Shown piece by piece: positions 31,647 through 39,594 of a stretch of DNA of 39,594 nucleotides. Position numbers and translations under genes: made by a program. The notes under the pieces are model-generated. The model searched no databases. It was not told the DNA's origin and worked only from the letters and a program-made list of their open reading frames with translations. The stretch spans positions 1-39,594 of the forward strand of contig JBGPYQ010000005.1 in assembly GCA_041493345.1 (NCBI GenBank), in the 5' to 3' direction. Each line of letters starts with the position of its first letter. Positions within the stretch are counted from its first letter, which is position 1. The stretch comes from VBDM01 sp041493345 (GTDB lineage: Bacteria > Pseudomonadota > Gammaproteobacteria > Burkholderiales > SG8-39).

Positions 31647-33155
31647 ATGTACCTCGATCATTTCGGACTGAACGAGCCGCCTTTCCGCATCACGCCTCAC
31701 ACGGATTTTTTCTTCCAGGGCGCGAACCGTGGAGCGACGCTGGAGGCGCTTCTGTACGCCATCACTCACGACGAGGGAATCGTCAAAGTCTCCGGCGAAG
31801 TCGGCAGCGGCAAGACGATGCTGTGCCGGGTGCTGATGGAGCGGCTGCCCGCCACCGTCGAGACCATCTATCTCGTCAATCCCTCGTTGTCGCGCGACGA
31901 AATCCTGCTTGCCATTGGCGACGAGCTGGGGCTTCAAATGGACGGCGTGCGCACTTCGCGCGTGCTGCGCGCGCTTCACGACCACCTCATCCGCTTGTTC
32001 GGCGAAGGCCGGCGCGTGGTGGTGCTGATCGACGAAGCGCACGCAATGCCGAACGAGACGCTCGAGGAGGTCCGGCTCCTTTCCAACCTCGAATCGAACC
32101 GCCACAAGCTGCTGCAGATGGTGCTTTTCGGGCAACCGGAACTGGATGAGCGGCTGAACACCGTCAACATGCGCCAGTTGAAGGAACGCATCACGCACAG
32201 TTTTCGCCTTGAGCCCCTGGTTCGAAGCGACATCGAGAACTACATCGACTTTCGCATGCGCGCCGCAGGCTACCGCGGACCCAAGGTATTCGCCCCCGGG
32301 GCGATCAGGCTCGTTGCCAATTCCTCCAGGGGACTTACGCGGCGCATCAACATTCTTGCGGATAAGGCGTTGCTGGCTGCTTTCGCCGGGAGCACCCACG
32401 AGGTCAGCGCAGCGGAAGTGAAGATGGCCGTGAAGGACTCCGAGTTCCACCGAGCGCCGCTCAAGCTGCACAAGGCCTGGATCGGCGCAAGCGCGCTCGC
32501 GGTCGGGCTCATCCTCGGTTGGGGCGTGAATGTGCTGCTGTCCGCCGGAGTGCCCAGCGCCCCCGCCCGCGTGCCTCCCGCAGCGAATACGGCGACCCCG
32601 ACGCGTGCCCTTGACAGTGGTGTGCCGCCATCACCGCCGGCCACCCCATCGGCTCCATCGATTGCGCGGGCCGAATCCGATGCCGCCGGCTCCGTCGCGT
32701 CCGTGCTTTCGGCCCCTGCGCAGCAAGCGAATCGTGCGGATCCTCGAGCATTTGCACCGGCGGTCCCGGCGGCAGATGCGCCCGCAAATAGTGAAAGCAT
32801 GGGGCCCACGCCTCCGGCACGAGGCCAATTTACTCGCGAGCGCTTCGCTGCAACGCAGGATTGGCTAAGGGTCACCCCTGAATATTATTATGCAATTCAA
32901 CTTGTTACTGTTAGCTCGAGCGAGTTGGGACGGTTGGAAGATTTTTTGCTTAAAGCTGCCAAGGTCGTGCCGGCGGAAGGACTCCTGATCTATAGCGTAA
33001 AGATCGATGGCCAGCAGCACTACCGCGCCGCTTATGGATCCTATCCCAGCGCGGCGGAGGCACAGGCCGCCATGAATCGGCTGCCGCCGCTGTTTGCCCC
33101 TCTGCGCCCCTATTTCCGGAGCGTGGAAAGAATACGCAGCCAGAACCGCCAGTGA
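31647..33155 (+). CDS. MshM/ExeA-like AAA ATPase with C-terminal SPOR-like domain
   Basis: A 502-residue membrane ATPase. The ExeA-type AAA domain (about 1-265) has FPITP-like start PPFRITPHTDFFF, Walker A GEVGSGKT at 50-57 and Walker B VVLIDEAH at 125-132. One membrane helix follows (about 277-300), then a Pro/Ala-rich linker of about 90 residues, then a periplasmic domain of about 100 residues (YYAIQLVTVSSSELGRLEDFL, AAYGSYPSAAEAQAAMNRLP) that resembles a SPOR peptidoglycan-binding domain. Such ATPases help assemble secretins and pili through the cell wall. Bases 32880-33010 are visibly AT-richer than the ATPase part. It is 34 bases after the regulator gene. Confidence 0.9.
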   Translation: MYLDHFGLNEPPFRITPHTDFFFQGANRGATLEALLYAITHDEGIVKVSGEVGSGKTMLCRVLMERLPATVETIYLVNPSLSRDEILLAIGDELGLQMDGVRTSRVLRALHDHLIRLFGEGRRVVVLIDEAHAMPNETLEEVRLLSNLESNRHKLLQMVLFGQPELDERLNTVNMRQLKERITHSFRLEPLVRSDIENYIDFRMRAAGYRGPKVFAPGAIRLVANSSRGLTRRINILADKALLAAFAGSTHEVSAAEVKMAVKDSEFHRAPLKLHKAWIGASALAVGLILGWGVNVLLSAGVPSAPARVPPAANTATPTRALDSGVPPSPPATPSAPSIARAESDAAGSVASVLSAPAQQANRADPRAFAPAVPAADAPANSESMGPTPPARGQFTRERFAATQDWLRVTPEYYYAIQLVTVSSSELGRLEDFLLKAAKVVPAEGLLIYSVKIDGQQHYRAAYGSYPSAAEAQAAMNRLPPLFAPLRPYFRSVERIRSQNRQ

Positions 33156-33208
33156 AAATGTTCTAGAATATGTTTGGCTCAACAAATCAGCTTGTTAGCC
33201 GGTTCGGT

Positions 33209-33214
33209 TATACT
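33209..33214 (+). promoter_or_regulatory. Weak -10 candidate upstream of the secretin gene
   Basis: TATACT lies in an AT-rich 112-base gap between the ATPase and secretin genes. No good -35 is found at 16-18 bases; TTGTTA at 33192-33197 is too close (11 bases). The secretin ribosome site AAGGG precedes the ATG by seven bases. Listed only because the gap breaks the otherwise overlapping gene run. Confidence 0.25.
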
Positions 33215-33267
33215 GATCTGCCAAATTGGGGGAGGGTGCCCCAAAAAATCAAAACAAGGGTTCGAAG

Positions 33268-35016
33268 ATGATTTCGCGACGAATTTCGGCGATCGCATTC
33301 GCGCTGAGTCTGGGAGCGTGCAGCCACGCCCCCATGAAGGATTTCGATACGCACCTTCGGGCCGGCGCGCCGCCGCCCCCGGGAACGATACCCCCCGCGG
33401 TGCAGATATCGACGATCGCGCCCAAACCAAAGCCGACGTCGCGTCCCGAGACTTACAGCGTGGTGGTGAACGGCGTCAAGGCTCAGGAACTGCTGTTCGC
33501 TCTCGCCCGCGACGCCAAGCTCAACATCGACATCCACCCGGGCATTAGCGGCGCCGTTACGCTGAACGCGATCGACCAGACATTGCAGCAACTCCTGTCG
33601 CGGATTGCAAAGCAGGTCGATATGCGCTGGGATCTCGATGGCCCGAACCTCGTCGTTATGCCGGATTCGCCTTATCTGCGCGTATACCGGATCGATTACC
33701 TCAACATGGAGAGAATCGCTCAGAGCACGGTCGGGGTTTCCAGCCAGATCTCGGCATCAGGCGGCGGCGCGGCCGGCGGTGGCGGTGCAGGCGGCGCGGG
33801 TGCGGGCGGCAATACATCCAGCACGACGGTACGCAATTCATCGAACAACAAGTTCTGGGAGACGCTGGAAAAAAACATCAAGGATATTCTGCACGAGACC
33901 GACAAGATCCTGCCTGCATCCGGCGCGGCCGGGGTGCCACAGGCGCCGCCGCCTCCCGCAGCATCAGGGACGCCCGGCGCCCTCGGCCTCGCATCCGGCC
34001 CTGGCGCAACCACACCGAACGTGACGTTCCGCGAGGCAGCAGCGGTGATCGTCAATCCGGAGGCCGGGGTGCTCATCATCCGCGCGACCTCGCGGCAGCA
34101 CGAGAGGATCCAGGAATTCATCGACCAGGTGATGGCCAGCGCCAGGCGTCAGGTGTTGATCGAGGCGACGATCGCCGAAGTCGAGCTGAACAACCAGTAC
34201 CAGCAGGGGATAGACTGGTCGGCCGTTCGCACCCGGGGTTTAACCACCCTTTCACTGGCCCAAGTCAGCGGAGGAGCGCTTCCCAGCGCACCTACGTTTC
34301 CGAATATCTTCACTATGCTCGCCACAAGAGGAGGACTTACGGCCGCCATAAAGTTGCTCGAGTCCTTCGGCAACGTGCGCGTGCTTTCGAGTCCGAAGCT
34401 GTCCGTCTTGAATAACCAGACCGCATTGCTTCGCGTCGTCGATAACATCGTTTATTTCAATGTCCAGGTGACTCTTGCTGCGGGAAACCTGAACTCAAAT
34501 GCCATTACGGCCACTAATACCACCCCGGTCACCGTGCCGGTCGGATTCGTGATGAACGTGACTCCGCAGATCAGCGCCGACGACACGATTTTGCTGAATG
34601 TAAGGCCGACCACGACGCGCCTGGTCAAATTCGTGCCCGACCCCAACCCTGCGCTTGCTGAGGCCAAAGTGCAGAACCTCGTTCCGCAATTGCGCATGCG
34701 GGAAATGGAGTCCCTGATCAAGGTCAACAGCGGCCAGATCGCGGTCCTCGGCGGACTGATCGAGGACTCGATCAACGACGTCGAGGACACGATACCGCTT
34801 GTGAATCGAATCCCGATAATCGGCTCGATTTTCAGCTCCAGGAACCGCAACAATACCAAGACCGAATTGGTGGTCTTCATTCGCCCCTTGGTCGTCAAGG
34901 ATCCGGGCATCGACGGCGACTTCCGCTCGTTCCGATCCATGATCCCAGACGAAGACTTCACGTCGAAACCCAACCCCGGAAGGTCGACGCCGCTCAGCGG
35001 CGACCCCGCAAGATGA
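33268..35016 (+). CDS. mshL: MshL-like secretin, pilus/type II secretion outer-membrane channel
   Basis: A 582-residue secretin that forms the outer-membrane ring through which a pilus passes. The signal peptide ends in the lipobox LGAC (Cys18). An N0/STN domain (about 70-135, SVVVNGVKAQELLFALARDA) and a Gly-rich spacer (near 170-185) are followed by an N1-like domain and the C-terminal secretin domain: QVLIEATIAEVELN, VRVLSSPKLSVLNNQTALLRV, VPVGFVMNVTPQIS, and VPLVNRIPIIGSIFSSRN. The start at 33268 was preferred because of the lipoprotein signal. It overlaps the next gene as ATGA. Confidence 0.93.
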   Translation: MISRRISAIAFALSLGACSHAPMKDFDTHLRAGAPPPPGTIPPAVQISTIAPKPKPTSRPETYSVVVNGVKAQELLFALARDAKLNIDIHPGISGAVTLNAIDQTLQQLLSRIAKQVDMRWDLDGPNLVVMPDSPYLRVYRIDYLNMERIAQSTVGVSSQISASGGGAAGGGGAGGAGAGGNTSSTTVRNSSNNKFWETLEKNIKDILHETDKILPASGAAGVPQAPPPPAASGTPGALGLASGPGATTPNVTFREAAAVIVNPEAGVLIIRATSRQHERIQEFIDQVMASARRQVLIEATIAEVELNNQYQQGIDWSAVRTRGLTTLSLAQVSGGALPSAPTFPNIFTMLATRGGLTAAIKLLESFGNVRVLSSPKLSVLNNQTALLRVVDNIVYFNVQVTLAAGNLNSNAITATNTTPVTVPVGFVMNVTPQISADDTILLNVRPTTTRLVKFVPDPNPALAEAKVQNLVPQLRMREMESLIKVNSGQIAVLGGLIEDSINDVEDTIPLVNRIPIIGSIFSSRNRNNTKTELVVFIRPLVVKDPGIDGDFRSFRSMIPDEDFTSKPNPGRSTPLSGDPAR

Positions 35017-36350
35017 GCCTGCTTCTCGATGCGCTCAAGAAAGCCGAGCTTGCAAAGCAGGGGGCCCGGCAGGAGTCCTCCACGACGGTAATCACCCGCG
35101 AGAAATTGCCCGATATCTCGCAGCCGCTCGAAATCCTGACCGACGATCTGTCGTCACCGGGCCAGAGCGGCACCCCGCCGCAACGGGCGCCGTCCGAATT
35201 GTCGCTGGAGTCGGATTCGCCAGCCTCGCCGGGGATGCGGCAGCCTCCTGAATCGAACGAGTCCGTGCTTCAAGGCGAGCGTGCGCAGGCGCAGCGATTT
35301 TTCGAGGTTAAGGGAATGGACTACAATCCGCGGCGGCCGTTTTACCTTACGCTTGGTGTTCTGGCCCTGGCCGGCATCGCGTACGGGGGCTACATCTGGT
35401 GGCAGCTGCAGCCGAAGTCCGGTTTCAGCGCGGTCGCAGCCGCGGCGAAGTCCGGGGGCGCGGCCGGCGTTCCGGCCGCGGAATCCCGGCCGAGCTTGGC
35501 ACCAATTGCGCAACGCCCGATGCCGGAAATCCAGACCGCGGCCCCTGCGGTGCCCGTTCCGGCCCGAATCGCGACGGCCCCAACGACGCCCCCAAGCGCG
35601 GTTCGGCCGAGACCCGCCTCCACGGTACCGAATTTTGCATCCGCGCCGCCTGCTTCCAGGCCGACTTTCCGGCGGCGGGCAGAATCGCGCGCGTCCACGG
35701 ACGAGGATACGCAGGCGCGCGCGGGAGAACGCGTATCGCTTGCGCCCATCACGATCAGCCCGCCCACTCTCACCCTCGATCCGCTGCTGGAACAGGCCTA
35801 CGAAGCGCTGAGAAAGGACGACCTCGCCGCGGCCAGCGCCCTCTACCTTCGGGTGCTCGCGCGCGAGCCGAATAACCGCAACGCGCTGCTGGGCCTGGCC
35901 GTCATCGATTTGCGCACCCGCAATTTCGAATCGGCCGAGAGTCGCTATCTCAGATTGCTCGAACTTGATCCGCGCGATACGCAGGCGGTTGCCGGTCTGA
36001 CCGCGCTGCACCGCCAGATCGATCCCGTACAATTGGAAAGCCGGCTCAAGACCCTGATCGCGAACCAGCCGGAGGCGACGCACCTGTATTTCACCCTAGG
36101 CAACCAGTACGCCCAGCAATCGCGCTGGACGGAAGCCCAAGCGGCTTATTTCATAGCACTCTCGGCCGACCCGGGAAATGCCGATTACGCTTTCAATCTC
36201 GCGGTCAGTCTCGACCAGCTGCGGCAGTTCAAGCCCGCGATCGAGTATTACGGGCGCTCGCTCGCCCTTGCTGAGAAGTATCCGGGAAGCTTCAATCGTG
36301 CCCAGGCCCGCGCCCGCATCGAGGAACTGAGCACTCGGTCCGGCCAATGA
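35013..36350 (+). CDS. MshN-like TPR protein
   Basis: A 445-residue inner-membrane protein of the MSHA biogenesis MshN type. The cytoplasmic start MSLLLDALKKAELAKQG is shared with MshN and GspB/ExeB-like proteins. One membrane helix lies at about 110-130 (FYLTLGVLALAGIAYGGYIWW in short: LTLGVLALAGIAYGG). A long Pro/Ala-rich periplasmic linker leads to tetratricopeptide-type repeats (EQAYEALRKDDLAAASALYL, LGLAVIDLRTRNFESAESRY, TLGNQYAQQSRWTEAQAAYF). Likely a scaffold for pilus assembly with the secretin and ATPase. It overlaps both neighbours by 4 bases. Confidence 0.9.
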   Translation: MSLLLDALKKAELAKQGARQESSTTVITREKLPDISQPLEILTDDLSSPGQSGTPPQRAPSELSLESDSPASPGMRQPPESNESVLQGERAQAQRFFEVKGMDYNPRRPFYLTLGVLALAGIAYGGYIWWQLQPKSGFSAVAAAAKSGGAAGVPAAESRPSLAPIAQRPMPEIQTAAPAVPVPARIATAPTTPPSAVRPRPASTVPNFASAPPASRPTFRRRAESRASTDEDTQARAGERVSLAPITISPPTLTLDPLLEQAYEALRKDDLAAASALYLRVLAREPNNRNALLGLAVIDLRTRNFESAESRYLRLLELDPRDTQAVAGLTALHRQIDPVQLESRLKTLIANQPEATHLYFTLGNQYAQQSRWTEAQAAYFIALSADPGNADYAFNLAVSLDQLRQFKPAIEYYGRSLALAEKYPGSFNRAQARARIEELSTRSGQ

Positions 36351-38089
36351 ACTCCCCGCGCGTCAACTCCCCGCGCGTCGCCGCCCAGGCCGTCGCCCCG
36401 CAGGCGAAGCGCCACATCGGGCAGATCCTGATCTCGCAGGGGATCCTCACCGAGGATCAACTCCGTATCGCACTGCTGGAGCAGCTCAAGACCCGTCAGC
36501 CGGTCGGCAAGCTGCTTGTCAATCTCGGCTTCGTGTCCGAGGCGACGCTGCGCGATGCGCTTTCCGAGAAGCTCGGCCTGCACAGCGTCGATTTGACGCA
36601 GATCGTGGTCGACTCGATGGCCCTCAAGCTCGTTCCGCGGGATTTCGCCAAGCGCCACAATATTTTCCCGGTCGCGCTCGACCGCGGAGCACGCAAGCTC
36701 ATTATCGCCCTTGCCGATACCAACAACATTGTCGCGATTGACCAGGTGCGGGCGCAGCTGCGCGGCGAATTCGCGCTCGAGACGCGACTCGCGGGCGAAA
36801 GCGAAATCGGCCGGGCCATCGAACAGTACTACGGCCATGATTTCTCGATCGACGGGATTCTGCACGAAATCGAAACAGGCGAAATCGACTACCAGAGCCT
36901 GCAGGCGTCCGGCGACACCTACTCGCAACCGGTCGTACGCCTCATTTCGGCGCTGCTCGCGGATGCGGTCGAGCGCGGTGCTTCGGACATTCACTTCGAG
37001 CCGGAGGAAAGTTTTCTGCGCATCCGCTACCGCATCGACGGCGTGCTGCGTCAGATCCGCTCGCTGCATAAGACTTACTGGCCGGCGATGGCCGTGCGCA
37101 TCAAGGTCATGTCGAAAATGAACATCGCCGAAACGCGCGCGCCCCAGGACGGCCGCATTTCGCTCACCCTGACCGGGCGCGCGGTCGATTTTCGCGTCTC
37201 GTCGCAATCGACGACACACGGTGAAAACATCGTGCTTCGGATCCTCGACCGCGAGAAGGGGATCGTGCCTCTGGACGGCCTCGGCCTTCAAGCCAGCCAG
37301 CTTCAGCTCCTCAAGAAAATGATCGCGCGGCCCGAAGGCATCATTCTGGTGACCGGGCCGACCGGCAGCGGAAAGACCACGACGCTCTATTCGGTGCTGA
37401 ACCACATCAACCACGACGGCGTAAACATCATGACGCTGGAGGACCCGGTCGAATACCCGATGACCCTGATCCGCCAGACCTCGGTCAATGAGGCCGCGAA
37501 AATGGATTTCGGCAACGGCATCCGCTCGCTCATGCGGCAGGACCCGGACGTGATCCTCGTGGGCGAGGTTCGCGACCAGGACACGGCCACCATGGCTTTC
37601 CGCGCCGCCATGACGGGCCACCAGGTGTATACGACCCTGCACACCAATTCGAGTATCGGCGCAATCCCGCGCCTGCTCGACATCGGCATCGTCCCGGACA
37701 TTCTCGCCGGCAACATTATCGGCGTGATCGCGCAACGCCTGTTCCGGAAGCTTTGCAAGCACTGCAAGCAGGCTTACGAAGCGAGCGCGGGCGAATGCAA
37801 CGTGCTGGGCGCGCACCCGGACCGGGCGCCCACGCTGTATCGTTCCGTCGGCTGCGACCAGTGCGACTACCAGGGCTACAAGGGCCGCATGGCGATCATG
37901 GAAATCCTGAAGATGGATGGGGAACTCGACGAGCTGATCGCGCACCGCGCCACCGGCCGGGAGCTCCTCAAGGCCGCCGTGGCCAAGGGCTTTAGCACGC
38001 TCGCCGACGACGGCGCGCGCCGCGTCCTGGACGGCTCGACTTCGCTGGACGAGCTGATCCGGATCGTCGATCTTACCGACAGAATGTAG
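36347..38089 (+). CDS. mshE: MshE-like GspE/PilB-family secretion ATPase
   Basis: A 580-residue hexameric ATPase that drives pilus extension. The N-terminal part has two repeats of the MshEN type, HIGQILISQGILTEDQLRIALLEQ and VGKLLVNLGFVSEATLRDALSEKLG (each given in pieces: ILISQGILTEDQL, LLVNLGFVSEATL). In Vibrio MshE such modules bind c-di-GMP. The catalytic domain has Walker A GPTGSGKT at 337-344, Walker B DPDVILVGEVRD, the His box TGHQVYTTLHTN and a zinc tetracysteine (CKHC and CDQC). The start overlaps the MshN gene stop as ATGA. A 15-bp tandem repeat begins at its second codon, duplicating Asn-Ser-Pro-Arg-Val. Confidence 0.94.
   Translation: MNSPRVNSPRVAAQAVAPQAKRHIGQILISQGILTEDQLRIALLEQLKTRQPVGKLLVNLGFVSEATLRDALSEKLGLHSVDLTQIVVDSMALKLVPRDFAKRHNIFPVALDRGARKLIIALADTNNIVAIDQVRAQLRGEFALETRLAGESEIGRAIEQYYGHDFSIDGILHEIETGEIDYQSLQASGDTYSQPVVRLISALLADAVERGASDIHFEPEESFLRIRYRIDGVLRQIRSLHKTYWPAMAVRIKVMSKMNIAETRAPQDGRISLTLTGRAVDFRVSSQSTTHGENIVLRILDREKGIVPLDGLGLQASQLQLLKKMIARPEGIILVTGPTGSGKTTTLYSVLNHINHDGVNIMTLEDPVEYPMTLIRQTSVNEAAKMDFGNGIRSLMRQDPDVILVGEVRDQDTATMAFRAAMTGHQVYTTLHTNSSIGAIPRLLDIGIVPDILAGNIIGVIAQRLFRKLCKHCKQAYEASAGECNVLGAHPDRAPTLYRSVGCDQCDYQGYKGRMAIMEILKMDGELDELIAHRATGRELLKAAVAKGFSTLADDGARRVLDGSTSLDELIRIVDLTDRM
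36350..36379 (+). repeat. 15-bp tandem direct repeat at the 5' end of the MshE gene
   Basis: AACTCCCCGCGCGTC occurs twice in a row (36350-36364, 36365-36379), encoding NSPRV twice right after the start Met. It is a perfect in-frame duplication. The unit keeps the reading frame at any copy number, so it would only lengthen the N-terminal tail. Confidence 0.85.
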
Positions 38090-38126
38090 CCGCAACCGGC
38101 GGATTGCGCCGGGACCGGATCGGAGC

Positions 38127-39332
38127 ATGGCACTCTTCATCTACAAGGCCGTAGACAAGCGGGGCAAGGCAATTCTTGGCCAGATCGAGGCGATTAATCT
38201 CGTCGACCTCGACATGCGCTTGCAGCGCATGGGCCTCGATCTGGTCCAGGGCGGGCCGACCCAGCGCGGCGGGGGCGTGCTGCGCTCGGGCTCGATCAAG
38301 CGCCCGGAGCTGATCAACTTCTGCTTTCACCTGGAGCAGCTGATCAGCGCCGGTGTTCCGCTTGTGGACGGGCTAATCGACCTGCGCGACAGCGTCGAAA
38401 ACACACGCTTCCGCGAAGTGATTTCCGGGGTCATCGAAAGCATTCAGGGCGGTCGGAACCTCTCGCAGGCGCTCGAAGATTATCCAGGCGTCTTCAATCC
38501 GGTGTTCGCGAGCCTTATTCGCGCCGGCGAGGAAACCGGCAAGCTGCCCGCGGTGCTCAAAAGCCTCGCGGACAATCTGAAATGGGAGGACGAGCTTGCC
38601 GAGCATATTAAGAAACTGGTCATGTACCCGGCGTTTGTCGGTTCGATCGTGCTCTTGGTGACATTCTTCCTGATGATCTACCTCGTACCTCAAATGGTCG
38701 GATTCATCAAGAACATGGGTCAGCAGATCCCGCTGCAGACGCGCATCCTCATTGAAGTGTCGGCACTATTCGTGAATTATTGGTGGGTGATCATTGCCGT
38801 TCCAGTCATCCTGATCGTCGCGGTCAGGTACGCCGCCGGCTCCAACCCTAAAGTGCGCTATCAAATCGACCGGCTGAAGCTCGCGCTCCCCATGTTCGGC
38901 GAAATCCTGCGCAAGATCATCCTTTCGCGCTTCGCCAGCACTTTTGCCCTGATGTACTCCTCCGGAATAACCATCATGGATTCGATCCGGAGCTCAGAGG
39001 AAACTGCGGGCAATCTGGTCATCCAGGAAGGCCTGAAGTCCGCGGGGCAGCAGATAAGCGAAGGCAAGAACGTGACCGGCGCGTTCCAGGAGGTCGGGCT
39101 GTTTCCGCCGCTGGTGATACGGATGCTGCGGGTCGGCGAAACAACCGGCGCCCTCGACACCGCGCTTTTAAACGTTTCCTACTTCTATAACCGGGACGTG
39201 CGCGAGTCCATCGGCAAGATCCAGGTGCTGATCGAGCCGGCGCTGACCGTGTTCCTCGGCCTCATACTCGGCTGGGTGATGCTGTCGGTTCTCGGACCGA
39301 TCTATGACGTCATCAGCAAGGTCAAGATGTAG
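38127..39332 (+). CDS. mshG: MshG-like GspF/PilC-family inner-membrane platform protein
   Basis: A 401-residue polytopic protein that anchors the assembly ATPase and pilins. Two T2SF domains are visible: FCFHLEQLISAGVPLVDGL, LSQALEDYPGVFNPVFASLIRAGEETGKLPAVL, and in the second half LSRFASTFALMYSSGITIMDSIR, VFPPLVIRMLRVGETTGALD (read FPPLVIRMLRVGE). Membrane helices near 175-195, 215-235 and 370-395 agree with GspF topology. It follows the MshE gene by 37 bases. Both conserved GEETG/GETTG motifs are intact. Confidence 0.94.
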   Translation: MALFIYKAVDKRGKAILGQIEAINLVDLDMRLQRMGLDLVQGGPTQRGGGVLRSGSIKRPELINFCFHLEQLISAGVPLVDGLIDLRDSVENTRFREVISGVIESIQGGRNLSQALEDYPGVFNPVFASLIRAGEETGKLPAVLKSLADNLKWEDELAEHIKKLVMYPAFVGSIVLLVTFFLMIYLVPQMVGFIKNMGQQIPLQTRILIEVSALFVNYWWVIIAVPVILIVAVRYAAGSNPKVRYQIDRLKLALPMFGEILRKIILSRFASTFALMYSSGITIMDSIRSSEETAGNLVIQEGLKSAGQQISEGKNVTGAFQEVGLFPPLVIRMLRVGETTGALDTALLNVSYFYNRDVRESIGKIQVLIEPALTVFLGLILGWVMLSVLGPIYDVISKVKM

Positions 39333-39337
39333 GCGCC

Positions 39338-39594
39338 ATGCCGCACAAGAGCTTTCTCTACTTCACCTCCCGGCGGGTCATCGCGTATTCTTGGACGAAG
39401 GGCGAGCTGCAGCGGGAAAGCATTTTCAGCTTCAACGACGAAGGCGTCGCCGAGTTCGCCAAATACGTCGCGGGCGCCGGAAAGAGCCTGTTTTACCTGC
39501 TTGCCGATTTCGTCGAGGAGGATTTCGCCCAGGAAAATATCCCCCACCTGCGCGGCAAGGACCGGCGCGCGGTGCTCGCGCGCAAGCTTTCCCA
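39338..39594 (+). CDS. Partial CDS, unknown protein of the pilus cluster (possibly MshI/PilM-like)
   Basis: An open frame starts at ATG 39338, five bases after the MshG gene stop, and continues without a stop to the last base (85 codons plus two bases). The encoded start is MPHKSFLYFTSRRVIAYSW, followed by FNDEGVAEFAKYV and SLFYLLADFVEEDFAQENIPH. The position, right after the GspF homologue and with no mshI/J/K seen upstream of mshL, suggests an MshI/GspL/PilM-type actin-fold component, but I see no motif that proves it. The rest lies outside the window. Confidence 0.75.
   Translation, partial: MPHKSFLYFTSRRVIAYSWTKGELQRESIFSFNDEGVAEFAKYVAGAGKSLFYLLADFVEEDFAQENIPHLRGKDRRAVLARKLS

Noticed and set aside
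33172..33200. Possible sigma-54 site (TTGGCT...GCTTG) upstream of the secretin gene
   Set aside because: The GG and GC pairs are 12 bases apart, not 10, and the -24/-12 consensus is poor.
33229..33250. GGGG-GCCCC followed by an A-run as a terminator before mshL
   Set aside because: On the plus strand the tail is A, not T, and the stem is short and interrupted.
36248..38140. 630-codon open frame on the minus strand opposite the MshE gene
   Set aside because: Antisense frame of a high-GC gene; composition is Arg/His/Asp/Ala-rich and no motif is seen, while the plus strand has clear GspE motifs.

Overview
The window is GC-rich chromosomal DNA from a Gram-negative bacterium, most probably a betaproteobacterium (Burkholderiales or Nitrosomonadales-like). 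Four things point there: the block mlaFEDACB / yadGH / ibaG-murA / hisGDCBHAFIE-hinT / tatABC, the petABC-sspAB block beside a DegS-type protease, a short-form HisG, and a Bug-family (TctC) binding protein. No integron, prophage, insertion sequence or CRISPR array is visible. Most of the window is core metabolism and envelope upkeep.

Region 1 (1-7.8 kb) is the accessory part. It holds a lipoprotein-type phosphoesterase (AcpA/phospholipase C family), a crotonase-fold enoyl-CoA hydratase, a small secreted protein of unknown function, an ACMSD-like amidohydrolase, a visibly AT-rich NlpC/P60 lipoprotein of the MepS type, and a Bug solute-binding protein followed by a UbiD-family decarboxylase. 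The last two look like an uptake-plus-decarboxylation pair for an aromatic or other carboxylate.

Region 2 (7.8-12.3 kb, minus strand) has petA-petB-petC (cytochrome bc1 complex) followed by sspA-sspB and then tRNA-Thr(UGU). Strong -10 boxes precede petA and the tRNA. Region 3 (12.3-13.4 kb) is a single plus-strand gene for a membrane-anchored DegS-like protease.

Region 4 (13.5-29.3 kb) is a run of 23 minus-strand genes, transcribed from mlaF towards tatC. It covers retrograde phospholipid transport (MlaFEDACB), an ABC-2 exporter (YadGH type), IbaG and MurA, all nine his genes, a HIT-family protein, and the Tat translocase. Many neighbours overlap by 4 or 8 bases. A 155-bp inverted-repeat element lies between hisG and murA, and an 80-bp one between hisA and hisF.

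Region 5 (29.4 kb to the end, plus strand) starts with an ABC ATPase lacking a permease. It overlaps by 8 bases an NtrC-type sigma-54 response regulator that has no kinase beside it. An MSHA-type pilus/type II secretion-like operon follows: an ExeA/MshM-like ATPase with a C-terminal periplasmic domain, an MshL secretin lipoprotein, an MshN TPR protein, an MshE ATPase with an apparent MshEN (c-di-GMP-binding type) N-terminus, and MshG. A further gene is cut by the window end. The ATPase-regulator pair at the head of a rearranged msh cluster is the best candidate for something not well described. Intergenic hairpin and inverted-repeat elements of four different designs are the other unexplained signal.
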